This document shows, in pieces, positions 11,140 to 24,800 of a DNA stretch of 64,000 nucleotides (within the stretch, counting starts at the first letter, position 1; each line of letters starts with the position of its first letter). The stretch is taken from NCBI GenBank assembly GCA_033065855.1, contig JAVXUO010002416.1, positions 124,001 to 188,000 of the forward strand, given 5' to 3'. The notes beneath the pieces were generated by a model, which had not been told where the DNA came from, did not search any database, and was given only the letters and a program-made list of their open reading frames with translations. This stretch comes from Escallonia rubra (lineage: Eukaryota; Streptophyta; Magnoliopsida; Escalloniales; Escalloniaceae). Made by a program: the position numbers and the translations under genes.

Positions 11140-12060
11140 TCTTATAGGGATAATACTATTAAACTCTTTGAGTTTAGGCATAAACAACAATTAGATGATA
11201 CAATTTTCATAAAGGGGACACTTGTATTCAAAATGCAGAGAATTGTATTAGATCCCCCCAACATTAAGATTTTGTGATCCTGACTAACGATTTCGGCTGA
11301 TATGGTCATTTTCGTACTTTAAAAATACCAATACTACCCGTAGATACACACATATACATCTTATCATATGTATATAATGTATCTCTGTCTTCTCTCTCTC
11401 CCCGCAACCACCATAGCCCCTTTTCAAAACCTTTCATTCCTTCAAGTTTCTTCCAATTATCCAAATTTTCATAGACACGGATGTACAAATATGCACGCGC
11501 GCGCGCGCACACACACACACGCACGACACAAGTGAGGTGTGCACACACACATTACATATGTGCATGCATTGTGCAAGTCAATGAGCACGTGTGTGTTTGG
11601 GTGAATGGGTCAAAATGGTGCATGTGATGTATGATTGTGCGTATATCTAGCGTCGATGGTCGATGGTGGTGTCGTGGTTGCTGGTGATGGTTAAGTGTGT
11701 GTGGTGGTGGTGCCATGACGGTTGTTGGGTTGGGTGATGGAGGATATGGTGTTAGGGTTGAGTTGAAGGGGCAAACCCATACATGTATACGAGGGAGTAT
11801 ATGTTATGCGGATTTTTATCGGATCTTTGGTGGATATGGTTGGTGGTGTTAGGGTGCTGCAGTGGTTATGGCTAGTAGTGTTGCAATGGTGCCGTGTTGG
11901 TGGTAGCGCTTGAAGGAGGTGGTGGTGATGAGAGAAACGAGAGAGAAAAGATTGGAGGGCAATTATGTCTTTTCACACAAAAATTAAACGTTATCACCGT
12001 TCGGTCTGGTTAATGGACACAAATGATATTACAACAAAATACTGATTATAATTTATTCAT
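11140..12060. repeat. GGT/ACC-rich candidate non-autonomous element
   Basis: Between two partly inverted flanks (TATGGTCATTTTCGTACTTT near 11300, and a reverse-complement-like TTATGTCTTTTCACAC near 11965) lies a middle made of CA repeats (11501-11521) and many GGTGGTG words (11640-11930). Similar composition occurs near 40000-40560. The flanking similarity is weak and no target-site duplication was found, so calling this a mobile element is an inference. Confidence 0.3.
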
Positions 12061-14190
12061 AGACTCATAAGTTTAACGACATTTTCCCTTTTTATATAAA
12101 CACCATGCATGTAGGTACTTGATGCCCACTAGCTTAATGCTATTATTATTGCTACAACAATACCACCTTAAAAGCTTTCGAATCTAATGAATCATCATGG
12201 AGATAAATTCAAGCTCTCAGAGTTTTGAAACATTCCATAAAAGTAATAGATGATATTTCTCACGTGAAACACACCAAAAAAAAAGAAAAAAAAAAGAAAT
12301 ACCTATTAGATTTTAGTTTGTGTCCTGCTTCTCATGTTAAACAGAAGCTTTATGATAAGTTTTCCCAACATGGCGAGATCTTTTTCTCTCTCTCGTTTGT
12401 AGAGTTTTCAATTTCAAAGTATAGCCGCTTGATAAAAAAAAATTAAAAATTGCTCATTACTTAGATGATCGATGGAAAAATCAGTTCCTTTTCTTAATTA
12501 AAGGGTCACTTTATGGTAAGTTACTGGTGGTTTGGGATAGCCACAATCTTATTGTACGTTATTTTTTCACCTATCAAAGGCCAAATTTTCGGTCACTTTG
12601 CGGTACTTCCTTAGTAGTTTGAGATCAAGATTTACATCGAATAATCAAGAAGTACTATAAAATGACAAGAGTTAGCGGTTTTCATAGTATCACTTTTGCT
12701 TTGGCAGCAGTGTCATCAAACTTAACACTATTTGCATTATAAGCGTAATAGTTTTGATATCGCTATTTTCCCAGGCATTTTTCAACACAACAATTAGTCA
12801 AAAAAAGACAAAGAATAGTGCTGAAACTTGAGACAAAATCCCCAACTAATTAAACAATATTTAAGGCACAAGCTGGGCACTCATCCACTTGAGGAGACTT
12901 TAGGTCACCATACCCTCTGGGGGCCCCTTAACATCAACTTGACCAAATCTTTCACTACTTGGAAAGTTACACACATTTTCCTTGATAGAGACCATCAGAT
13001 GTTGAGAACCAGGATTAAAATATCCCAAAAGAAATCTCAAGAATGATTAATCTTAGTAGACTGGCAACCCATCCCATCTGTGAAGCTTACACATAATTGT
13101 GATAATAAGTTGAATATGACAGGTCCCTTAATCCATCATAGCTCATAACCAATGAAATGATATGGCCATAGATGGCCATGTACAACAACTGTATTTATAG
13201 TAACTGGGACATCCCAACTACAGTGAAGCTGATATTTTACTTTTTTCAAGCCACCTTTGGAGTTCATCACTAGCGTGGACACATGGAGGTATGGAGTTGG
13301 AGCGAGAAAACGAGAGCGGAGACAACTGGCACGAAGATTAGGTAGTAGTACCCAGACAAAGCAAAAGAAGGAACGAGAGCGAAAATGAAGACGTAAGATC
13401 ACTGTACACTTTAAAAGAGCTTAGCGAACAACATGTGACGACGGACTTCAAAGAAAGCTTAGACACGCGAAGAAGAAAGATGTCAAACAAGATTTCAAAC
13501 GAGAAAACAAAACAGAAAACTTAACAGAGTCCACGAGCTTTCAGCAACGAGATTAAAATATATTTTTTTTCTTTAGAGAAAAATTTGATAATTGATTAAT
13601 TTCGGGATTGATTTTGAGACGGTCAAACCTGATTTAATCCTTAATCCGAGAATGTGAGGATTATGGAAGAATCACTTTTCTTTGACCTTCTAATTTATCA
13701 TATTCTCCGCATATTCCTCATAAAAAGACATCTCATATCCTTAACTAATTATCAGGTGTGACTAGTTATTGTAGTATAAACACTAATCTGTCACGGTAGA
13801 ACTGATTTAAGCACTTTTTATCCAAACACTTTTATAGATTCAAGCTACTTTACAAATATTTTTGTCAAACAGTAACAATTCTGCTTAAAATAAATTAAAT
13901 CTGCTTTTAAAAATTTAAGGTAAAATCTTTATTTTAAAATCAATCACAAACGGATTCGAGATATCGATTTTTAAGCCACTTAATAAGCACTCGTCCCTAG
14001 AAAAAAAGTTACAAAAATTATGAACCGTAGAGAGTGAAGTCATTTTACGGTCATTTATGTATGTGTGTAACTTACTCTTATACCAATGTTGGGATAAAGT
14101 TTCTTAGCAGTATTCAGCTAATGAGGCTGAAGGACAGTGGCTGGTTGGTACGACCTACGACATCGTATTTTAAAAATATTCACAGAAGCT
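12061..14190. other. Spacer without recognisable gene
   Basis: AT-rich spacer. Short frames on both strands (for example 12828-13046 and 13136-13402) have no domain and no codon signal. Nothing recognised. Confidence 0.5.
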
Positions 14191-14552
14191 AATGATATTG
14201 TTAAGTATTTGGTTGCATTATCAGCCGTCTATGCAAAATCCAGTTGATAAGTTCCAACTCTTACAACGTTATTTATTTAAAGAATGTTCACTTACGTCAG
14301 ATTATGATTTTGAACATTTTTTTATTTTCGGAAATGCTAAATTCAAGCCTACTCCCAAAGCAATGGGAGAGGGGGGTAAAAGGTGTCGCTATGCAGCCGA
14401 CGAGAGTCGAGTCCTCGTCAAAAGAAAAGAGGGGAAGAGGGGTTACTCTTAACTCTATCGATGTTCTTTTTCTTTTTAGGTCAAATGTTCTTTGTATTCC
14501 ATTGAAACTCAAAATATGTATACATTTAACATTGCATCAGCACTTCAAAACT

Positions 14553-15240
14553 CTAGACTATACTAACATGTACAGTTATCAAACAAAACAATGTAAGAGT
14601 AATAAAATTGTATCTAACCCTGAAACACCATGTTGTTGATTCGCCAAGTTGTACATAACTCCTTGTTTCTAGCCGTTGATTCAACTTTGTTCCTGCTGCT
14701 CTCCCACTATATTTGGTCCACTGCTGAATGACATGAAGACAACCTTGAGGAGCAGCTTGCATCTGCTCAAAATTCTTATATTCCTTCCCTTCCGCAGACT
14801 ATAAACTGCAATAACAACATAAAGCTTACATAGTTTGGCCCTGAAGCTTTTACCTCTAAAGTTCTGAACTACGTATTGTAAGAATTGATTCCATGAAAAT
14901 AAAGGTACCATCAAGTTCAATTTTTCAAGAACCAATTAATTCTTGAGTATACGGGCATCGTATAAACAGTTTATTCATTGTCTTCTGTTGATTAGAGTAG
15001 AATCATCTTGGATTATATTCCATGCTCTCAGTTTAGATTTGGTTCTCAATTCATCTTTACACAACATCCAAAGAATTATAGAAGACTTGGGAATATTCCC
15101 ATCAAGCCAAACAAGCTTCCACCAGGCAACATTGCTAGCTTTAGTTCTAGAACAATTTCAAGCAGAATTTAAAGTGAATTTACCAGTAGGATGTAGATCA
15201 CACTGAATCTCATCGAGCTGATCTATCCTCAGCAAAGGCA
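14553..15240 (-). pseudogene. LINE zinc-binding (zf-RVT) region remnant, second copy
   Basis: Minus-strand translation in broken frames gives FSWNQFLQYVVQNFRGKSFR, then YSLRKGRNIRI, then QGCLHVIQQWTKYSGR. The same motifs stand in the same order in the fragment at 9434-9960 (FWSQFFQDVSRKFKGKS, IYGIRQERNARI, QGCLHVIQQWVK). At least one frameshift separates the second and third motif. The continuation to 15240 is coding-like but broken. Dead LINE fragment, same family as the other copy. Confidence 0.65.
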
Positions 15241-16840
15241 AGGTACTAAGAAGAATGTTTAACTCTTGTCAAGGCCTAAGATCTAATGGTAGGCAATCTC
15301 CATATGTTGTCAACAATAATATCTGCCACTTTAGAACTCATGCCCAATCCAGAATCGCAGAGCACCACCAGGTCGCCATCTATCCAACCGGAGCCAAGTA
15401 CTGTTGCCATCACCAATTTGATATAAGTACACAATTGCTAGAATTGCTTCCTTAATTTCAAAATATTGCACCAAGCCCATGAGAGAGATACGTGGGGTTT
15501 GAAGGTCCAGCTTTGGTGCTCTATCAATGTTTAAATTACTTTCGTCTAAAACTATTTCTTACTCCACGCTATATAACTTAGATAAAATCGCTGGCATTAT
15601 TCATTCTGTCGTGGCATTTTAATGTGATTGATTTCTTCTTCGTTTGTGTTGTGGATCAATTACACCGAGAACTTTCAAAAGACCTTGGAATATCCATAAG
15701 TAGTTGGAAAATCAAAATCATTTCACGTATGCAGCATTACGGTGCACTATTGTAACTATGAATATTGTTGTATAATTTGCACCGTTAAAAGTGTTAGAAT
15801 GACATTTAGTGATGAAAAATTCATGCATCACTACAGCTTAAAAATTTTAACTTTAACTTATTCTTCTTTTGGTTTGGACGGTAAGAAGTATCTTCTAACT
15901 AGTTCTAGTGTCGAGACTAAGTTCCCCTTACAGCGGCATGGTGCTTTCAAGAAAATGTTTGAACTCGAAAAGTCAAGAAATGAAGCAAACCTCCTTAATT
16001 TGAAAAAATATATACGGAATAAAATCAAATCTGGCATGTTTAGCGAGGGCAGCTCCCTGATTAGTTCTTCAAGTTTTCCTTTATTTATTATTATTCATAA
16101 CAGACAGTATTTTTCTCTTGCATTTTGTCAAAGTCACAAAAATTCAATTTAGCATTCAATGATTATAGGATCTTCTATGATAGAATTCCTTAAAGTTGGC
16201 ATCGACGGCGGAATTCTTTTATACCTTATTTTAAACTTCAAAAAATAAAACGTACAATTCTTTTTAATTTCCTATTATTGCTACAATATACAAAATGGTA
16301 TAATGGATGATGCCAACTAATGGGCTTTACAAAGACCAAACGGAAGGTCAAGTTCAACAGTTCTTGCCAAATTTAAAGTGGATTTTGTTAAAGCAATGTT
16401 AGTTTTTGGATTGTACTAATATCTACGGTCTCTGATACTGTAATAAATGTTTTAAATGCTTTGGCAATAGACGTAATCTGTTTAAATAATAGAAGTCGTC
16501 CGCAATAGTTTCACAACGCAGTTTGAGATCAAGGATCGCCCTTTTTTTTCCCACCACTAGTCAATTACTTGCACACTTTTTTCGTCAAAATCAGGTGCTA
16601 CAAATCAGTTTTTGAGCTAGCAAAGAGTTTCCATTGGAACCAATCCAACATACAGATTTAGCATGCCAATAAATGCACCATTAATGCTCAAATTTTTTTA
16701 ATTTTGAGTCAGTTTTTTTTTTATTTAAAAAAACAATTTGTTTTGCTTTTACATAAGTGGAAAAAGAAAGGGAAGATCCTCACTGTAAGAAAGTATTAGT
16801 AAATACCCTTTAGAGGTAGATTGACGAAGATATATAAAAT
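15241..16840. other. Spacer without recognisable gene
   Basis: AT-rich spacer. The longest frame (15742-16152, plus) encodes 136 residues with no domain, no homologue I recognise and no sign of splicing. I treat it as chance. Confidence 0.5.
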
Positions 16841-17075
16841 TGCTAAACTAACCCCCTATTCAGGCAATCCTTCAATCTCATGTATAATGACAATTAATAG
16901 TGACTAAATGTTTCAAACAACTTTTCTTCTAACACTTTTAGCAACAATTATTAGCATCACTTTTTTAGTGTCACTAAATAAAAGCCACTAAAAATATTTA
17001 AAAACAATTGATTGTTGCTAAATAAGAGGGAGGAGGAAGATTCCTCAAAACAGGGTAGCAGTCAAATTTTTTAAT
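16841..17075. mobile_element. MITE, GCTACC-terminus family, third copy
   Basis: The interior (AATGACAATTAATAGTGACT, then GTGTCACTAAATAAAAGCCA) aligns closely with the element at 4455-4685. The right terminus (GGAAGATTCCTCAAAACAGG then GTAGCAGTCAAATTTTT) is well kept. The left terminus is diverged. No coding capacity. Confidence 0.6.
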
Positions 17076-18249
17076 CATGAGCTCGGCTTGAATAAATAGA
17101 TTCTTACGTTTTGATTATGACCGAAGGCTAAACTGGGCTAGTGATTCACTTGGCAAAGACATTGGGAGAGGAACGAATGCCATAGCTCTACACAAGGAGA
17201 AATATGGAAGATTTTACCCTAAGATAATTCATTCTGCTCGCAGATTTCTTACGAGTACATAATCGTTAAACGATGGACCATCTTCTATACCGAATGCCGC
17301 TAAAAGTTAAGAAAAACGTGTATCTTTGTCGAAAAGTAACCAAGAATCTCTTACTTTTACCATCCCCTTTGAGCGGTTAAATAAAGATAGTTTATAATAA
17401 TTTATTTAAGTTACGTCCTTTGATCATAAATGAAAAGTTTATCTATCCCTAAACGGAGAACATTATTATTCTTCAAGAAAATTGACCCCACTAAGCAATC
17501 TTGATGTGCTGCAAAGGAAGCCACGTGTAACAATTGTACATCCACAAATATATATGTATATATGCTTGTACACAGTAGTTTCGCAGACATGGACACTATC
17601 TGTGAGCTACAGAGTATCAGCCAATCAGAAGTATTCAAGTATCAAGTCCCAATTTCGTAAATACAGGTCACCACAGGGGTACCCTAGATATACATAACCC
17701 TAAACCTCAAGAAACCTCATCCTACTATGCCCCCACCTTTGTCTGATGTACTGGCCAATAAACTAAACTAATCACTGCTTAATTTGGGAAGCCCTTAAAA
17801 AACCCAATTAATCTGTGCATTAATTGAGATTAACAGCTAAGATTAGAAGATTACCAAGTTTGTTGCGACTGTTTGCTGATAGATAGTGTATTTATATGGT
17901 GGTGAACAGTTTTTTCTAGTATAAGACAGTTAATTTTTCATTAATATCTGCACCAAAAAGCAAGGAAGGTGGAGAGAATCTAGAAATGCCCCCCCTCCCC
18001 CCTTCCATTTCCTCAAAAAAAACCCGGAAGAGATTATTAATTAGGAAATGAAATCATATGTACATGTCTAGAGTGAGGAAAAAGCAGAGAATAAAAAGAG
18101 ACCGGATGTTGACAAATTTCATGTCACTGTTCTTAGAAGGTCGTTTGTTTGTGTGAAGATTTCTTATCTGGGATCTCTCTCTCTCTCTCTCTTGAAAAAA
18201 CCCCCTCTTTCTCTCTCTAAAAAAAAAGGCCTTCCTTTCTTTCAGAGAG
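17076..18249 (+). promoter_or_regulatory. Upstream region of the DUF863 gene
   Basis: No gene is seen. Approaching the leader exon there is a CCAAT-like GCCAATAAAC near 17753, a TATA-like GTATTTATATGG near 17888, and a CT-rich tract at 18170-18240 of the Y-patch or leader type common at plant promoters. The transcription start cannot be fixed from sequence. Placing the promoter here rests on the inferred leader exon downstream. Confidence 0.35.
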
Positions 18250-21200
18250 AGTGGCCCCAGCAGATCGAAATCTTCCATCTTTACTCCTGTCTCACCATGA
18301 TCTAAGCTCCTTCAATGGTGTTGCCAACACACCCACTTTGTTGTTTCCTTGTATTTATCAATTATTAGCTGCCAAAGACTATATTTTTAGTGATTCTTTA
18401 AAGTCCTTGAGTAGTGGGAGGTTACTATGAAATGATTCAATCCATGGGGGTTTCTTGAGGGGAGGTGATTTCAGGATGTGGGTCTGAGGTAAATCTTATT
18501 TACACTTTCTGGGTTATCAAGATTTATAATTTTAGGTTCTAATCGAGTTAGAATTATTATTATCAGGCTTCTGAATTTGGGTAGGTTGTATAATTATTGA
18601 ATTCTGCATTTGCGGTTTTGTATTTAGGAAGCTCAGTTATTATAGCTGATTTTTTCTTTTCTGTTATGAATGGAATTGATGAGTGATCATTTAGTATTAT
18701 TTTCTTTTAGTTTCTTGATTCTAAGTAATTTCTATCCGCCTGGCTATTGCAAAACGGAAAAAAGTTAACAACTTTGCTTACTGGTGAGTGTTTTTTTTTT
18801 CAAATTCCAGTTTGTAGGTCTAATCAAATTTTCTCATTAAGAATTAATGTTGCATGGTCAGTGATTCCTAATTTTGAGTGACTAATTTCATTGTGCTAGT
18901 TGAAGGGTCTGAATTTTTTATATTTAGGTGGATTGGCTTATTTTGCTTGGTTTTCATATGTGTTCATCAGCTAATCTCTTCTTTAAGTTCTGTTTACTTG
19001 AAATATAGTTTTTGGAAAATTTCAGTCAGACTTGACCTGCCTTTGTCAAGTCCATAGACATTTCAAAGCCAACCACTTATAAGCTAATGTTAGTATATGC
19101 TGCATTAAACCGGCTTTGATAGCTATCTATTGCACGTACACTTGATATCAGAGATCTAGAAGGTCGTTTACAAGTCTTGTATGCAGTTTAGTCAATCACC
19201 TCTGATCCTTTTTATCCTTTACTTTTCAGTTTTTTGATAGATTTCTCGAAGCTGTAGCATACTTGTATTCCAGATTCGTCAAATCTCTTGGAATTGTGGG
19301 TGCCATATCTTGAGCGATTATATTTTACTTGTGACTGTTATCAAATGTATGAGCTACAATAAATAACAATGTTGGTCGTACAATATTTTTTGCGAGCACT
19401 CAGTTGATAAATAGTTGGCTACGAAGAAAAATTTCGTAGAGATCTTCTGCTGTAGTAGGGATTATCTGGTACATTTGTTCCATACTTATCTATACTACCA
19501 TGTCAGACATATGAACCACGTGTTATTTTATCCTCCATTGGTGCCTACATTTCACATTTTCCGACGAGTAATGTTGTGGTATCCGTGCAATGCAGGAGAT
19601 CTTTCTCCTTCACTTTTACTCGCTTCTGCTGTACTTGCTGAGAGCTTGTGGGACAGTTATTCACCATTTGATTTAACCATTAAGCAAAGTATAATTCCTT
19701 GATGTTATTGCACAATGTGCACAATATGATGCAATTTGGAGAAAACAGTACAAACTCTTGCATCTTGATTCTGGAATGTACATAACTACAATGATATTTT
19801 GAGACATCAACTAATTTTGGCATTATACGAAGAAACGATCAAATTGCAAATGTATTATGATACTAAAATGCTACTACTTAAATGTTGCTCAAATCTATTA
19901 AAAGGACATTAAGTAAATCTTTTTAGTTTCTTTTAACATTTGTAGAATCTTGTTTTACTTTAAAAAATATAGTTTGCCGAATGAAAAGGAAAACTTTTGG
20001 CCATTTTTTGTGAAGTTGTCGTAGTGCTTTTTGGGATATTTTTATGTATAAATTGCCTTTCAAGTCCTTGCAAAATGGTTTGAGTAATTGTTGCAGTAAC
20101 TTGTTTCTGCACATTACGATTATATCTTAGGTATGCATTTGATGGTTTTCTCTTATGTCCCCATCGTAAATTTTCTTGTAGCATGTGCGACTTTTCCTTT
20201 TATTCTGTTTATAAATTGATCATGAGATCGATAGTGTTTCTTACCGGCTCTCCGTCTAAATGCACTGTGCACAGGTGTCATAGAGGAGTTGAGATATATT
20301 TCTACCTGAACAGTTCATAGAAATTATTTTATGTATTGCAATTGTATTTGCTTAGTCCATGCTTCGATATGATTTCAAATTAACTGAATTTATAAACTGT
20401 AACCCAAAGGCCTATTTCATCCTGAAAATTATGGTATCCTTAGGCGACAAGATGAATGCTTGAATGATTTAATTGTATCGCAATTCATGTGTCGGCAGGT
20501 GGGTGAGACAGAATGGGCAGCCATTAGTAACCACGCGAAGCCCAGTTCTTGCCGATAAGGACTGATGGCTGGCAAGACGTTTCTGAGCTACCATTAACGT
20601 CTCCCCAGATTCGCAGCGGATAACGCGTAGGATGTCGAGTTCCATGGGGGTTGTGGTAAAAGAGTCTCCTATTTCCAATGCCGTTTCACCTTTCAGTTAA
20701 TTGGTATTAGAATTGGGAAGCTATTTCATCGGGTTTGAGTGAGGCAATTACCTAGCTATAGGTCCTGGCACGAAACCCAGATTATCAGTGATTTAACAAC
20801 CACTTCATTTCTGCTTAAGGCTGACAAAACCAGTCAATTATTTGAAATGACGTCATAAGTCCGGAGGCTCCGCTTTGCCTCCAATCCACTCTGGTTTCAT
20901 TATGAACCTCTTGTCAAGGTTGAGGAATCAACTAAAGATCTCAGAAGCGGGATTCTTCTCCTTCCCGTTTGTCTTGGAAGTTGCAATCCTTTATGCGAAA
21001 TACGACTTTGTCATTTTATCTTAAGATTATTAAGGACACCGGCTGCTTCATTCGCTTTCCGTTTTAGGTTCTTTGTATCAGTGTGTTAAGGAAGCGGGAG
21101 TATATCGGCAGCTTTTGTGCACACTTGTCTATGTTTGGATTGCCTTCAAAAGCTTTGACATATAAATTAGGCTCTTTATAAATGCCATGCAGAACAGAAT

Positions 21201-21879
21201 GGTAGATTCCTGTCTTGAGATGTTTGAACTACTAAGGAAGTGAATTTGGAAACTCGCACTCAGCATAATTAGGAAATGACATAAAGACATTTTCCTTGGG
21301 TGGTTTAGTTATTAATAATGGTAAGAGCACCCTAGTTGCTCGACGTTCTTCTGAGAGCAATTCTAGCACTGGTCAGTAATTAAAATTCCTGTAGTTATAA
21401 CCAAAATAAAAGCATGCAAGTATTTGAGTTGTTCATTTAATGTTGATAGTCGGCTTTGGTGTTCTTGCCGTCTTATATCATTTCTCATTGTTCAATTGCA
21501 CTAATCCTGACAAGTGACTGGAGCATGGAATGAGCTTATGTTCTGTGTCTGCTCTATTTTTATAGTTTTATAATCACTTCAGAAGCAGATAGCTTCTTCC
21601 TTTACCAAAGCCTGTATAAGGTCGTCAATGCTCAATTTTTGTCAGAGAAAATAAATTATATGAGCCTTTTTGTTATATTATCGCCTCTGTTATTTGTCTC
21701 TTTCTACATCTGAAAGTAGTATGGGTTTCTACTGAGTAGGACGTCAGTTTTAAACTTGAAGTAACTTCTGTCTGAAAAATAAAGATGAAAGAATGTTTTG
21801 GTGACTTTGATTACTCTTTGTAGTGGAGACTGTTTTCTGTGTTGTATTAACTCTTGATATGTATCTTCATTTTTGGCAG
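18250..21879 (+). other. DUF863 gene 5' leader exon and 3.4 kb leader intron
   Basis: A good donor (GGTCTGAG, then GTAAAT) sits at 18488/18489, and the acceptor TTTTTGGCAG at 21879 lies two bases before the start ATG. The intron would be 18489-21879, about 3.39 kb, inside the 5' untranslated region. No open frame, RNA gene or mobile element is recognised inside it. Its left end is T-rich, as in plant introns. The leader exon start is approximate. Leader introns of this kind often raise expression in plants, but nothing here shows that directly. Confidence 0.5.
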
Positions 21880-21881
21880 GG

Positions 21882-24800
21882 ATGGGAACTGAGGTGCATC
21901 ACGAAAGCTACTTGCGGGGATATTACTCTATGAGGGATATAAATGATGATTCTACTAGTAGTAACTGGCCTCTATTTTATGGAGATAAAACCTTAACAAA
22001 TGGGCAGTACTACAATGGCTTCATTCCCAGGACTGCCACAGATGAATATCCAGGGTATGATAAGGATTTATTAAAGCAAAAAATGCTTGAACATGAAGCC
22101 ATATTCAAGAATCAGGTATATGCGATTGTCTATGATGTTGACTATCTCAATTCTGACACATTTAGCTGGTTGCTACTTTTCTACCAAGAAGCTTCTTCAT
22201 TGAGGCGGTCCTGGTTGATGGACTACTCTGTTTATATAAAAGTTGCTTGATCGTTTTAACTTTCTGTTGTCATTCAGGTGCATGAACTCCACCGCCTTTA
22301 CAGAATTCAAAGGGACATGATGGAAGAAGTTAAAAGGAAAGAACTTCATAAACATCGTATATCAATTGAGGCATCGTCATCATCGAGCCTTTTACCATCT
22401 CAAATGATGTCCGTAGATGCTCGGAAATGGCATATCCCCAGTTTCCCTGTAACGAGCCCCACTTGTGCTAGACCATCTATGTTAGGTGCTGAAGTCATTA
22501 ATTCGCCTTTAAGTTGTACAAAAGGGAACAGTGCAGAAGGTAGTCAAGTTCCATTTCAAAACGGATATAGTTCAAAGGACTGTGAGGTGCTAGGGTCTAG
22601 ACCCTCAAAGGTTAGGAAAAAGTTGTTTGATCTTCAACTATCAGCTGATGAGTACATTGATAACGAAGAAGGTGAACAGCTCCAGGTAAACAAAACATCC
22701 CACACTTCAAGTTTTCCAAATGGAAGTCATGGAATTGCGCCTGAGAGGAGTGTAAAGTTCCTCTTTGGTGGTGGTGGTGGGAAGAGTGATGCTCATGGAG
22801 ACACTTCGACCTCTGATTCATGTATGAAGAACACACTTGGATTGGATGACCTCAATGAACCAATTCAGATTGAAGCAGCAAAGGCTCCTGAATCTGTTGA
22901 TTTTCTAGGTCGTTATGCCTGCCATCGAGAGATTAGAGGCCTTGATCTCTCCGCTAAACCCAAATCACAGTATCAAGGTTCATGTCAAGAACTTTTTGCG
23001 AACTTCCAGCACGGAAGCAAGAACGGGACTTCAAACAATCTATTTGTTGAGAACAAAGGCAATGGGAAAGAGTGGTTATCATACATGTATGAAGCAGGTA
23101 AACAATTTCAAATTTATAGTTTCAAAATTTCTGACGTCTTATGAAGTTCCATTTTGTTTGCCCACTATTCTAGAACATATCATAGCTATTGGGCAAATTT
23201 GCTTATAAAATTTTTCAAATACATAGAGGTCTTTTTCTATTATGAAATGAATAAGAGGAGAAATAGAAATACTTATATTTGCAAGATCGAATCTTGAAGG
23301 AAAATCAACTACCAAAATTTTAGAGAAATGCATATTTGTTAGATATTAAGTCTGAGGAAATTATATGTGCTTTATTACTACCTTTGTGATGCACACCCTC
23401 CTGGTCTAGTTTCCTTCTCAATTGTTAGGAAGTAAGTCCTGAAATATGTGCTATGTTCATCCAGTAGCAATCATGTTCAAAGCCCAAACATGCCACTTTC
23501 TACTGTATTTTCTGGGTGCTCATGGTTTATGAGAATACTTGCTCTCTTTCTACAGGAAACAGTAAAAGGAACCTGAGTGCCATGCCTCAAAGCCTCCAAC
23601 CAGATAAATCGATGATACCTTCCCATCCCATGCCCCTCATGTTTAATAGAGCTCATCAATCTGCTGGGAACATGCCAACCGATCATAGTAGGGGAGATCT
23701 GTGGAGAGAGAGAATAGGTCGCGGTTTAGAAATTTCTGAACAGAATCAGGACCACTGCAACTTTAACAATCCGGATCCAGTTGTGGCTTCCCGTATATCG
23801 TCTCCGTACCCTTTCGCGAGTACTGACTTGGCAAATTCTTGGTCTCATCCGGTCTCATCTTGGGGAAGGCCGAGTAGTTGCTTGACTCAGAAATTTGCAT
23901 CAATTCAGTCACACCCATATTATAATTCATCTGCAACCTTTAGTCGGAATTCTCCGTCATCTGATCAGAACCATCAAATTTTTGATGACAAGTGGAATGT
24001 TAATGGCAGTTCTCGGTTGAATCCTGTTTTGAGAAGTGAACTGCCTACCCGGAGTGGACTTTACCATGGGACATCGTCGGGGTCCAAGGACCAACGGTCA
24101 ATTGGCTTTGATTATCTAAACTGCAATACGGGTGATAATGTAGCAGCTGAATGCGTGATTGATCGTGATTCCCAAAAGATCTTCAAGGGCTCGAATTTCG
24201 TGGATTTGAACTCCACAAAAGATGTGAACTTGAATATGGTCCCAAAAACTTCATCTGATGAGCCAGTTCATGTTATTGAGATTATTGATGAAAAGAGAGT
24301 GTCTCAAGACCATCTAGCAGCTTTGCCATGGCTTAGAGCTGGGTCAACCTGTAAGAATGGGGTCACCGGTACCAAAAAAGATTCAAGCTTGGTAGCCTTG
24401 GGTTTTTTTCATCCATCTTCCAATCAGTTATCCAAAAGTGAAACTCCGATAGGTCCAAATGATGTTTTCACTCGGTATGATATCGGGACTAAGAAGGAGG
24501 TAAGTGACAATCTGGGTAGCAGAAAGATTCTCGGATTTTCCATTTATGAAGATCCCTGTACTTCTAGAAATGACTCTTCGTCTCTTGTCTCTACCTCTGC
24601 ATCCCTTCGCTGCGCTCCTGAAGGTGAAGACACAAAGATTGAACAAAAGCACAGAGGAATTGATATCAACGTGGCTTGTGATCCTACAGTTCCAGAGTCT
24701 GGCGAACAGAATGCTGCAGAGGCTTCCATTGTAGAGAAGGGACCCGATAAGAAAGATAATAATTTCAGAAATCACATTGATCTGAACTCCTGCATGAGTG

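Noticed and set aside
15742..16152. 136-codon plus-strand frame as a gene
   Set aside because: AT-rich, no domain, no splice partners, no family resemblance, and located in mobile-element spacer.
21873..21881. Upstream TTG-initiated extension (three extra residues) of the DUF863 first exon
   Set aside because: The extension crosses the splice acceptor CAG at 21877-21879. The ATG at 21882 fits the family start.
24428..24775. 115-codon minus-strand frame within the DUF863 third exon
   Set aside because: Antisense shadow of a long coding exon.
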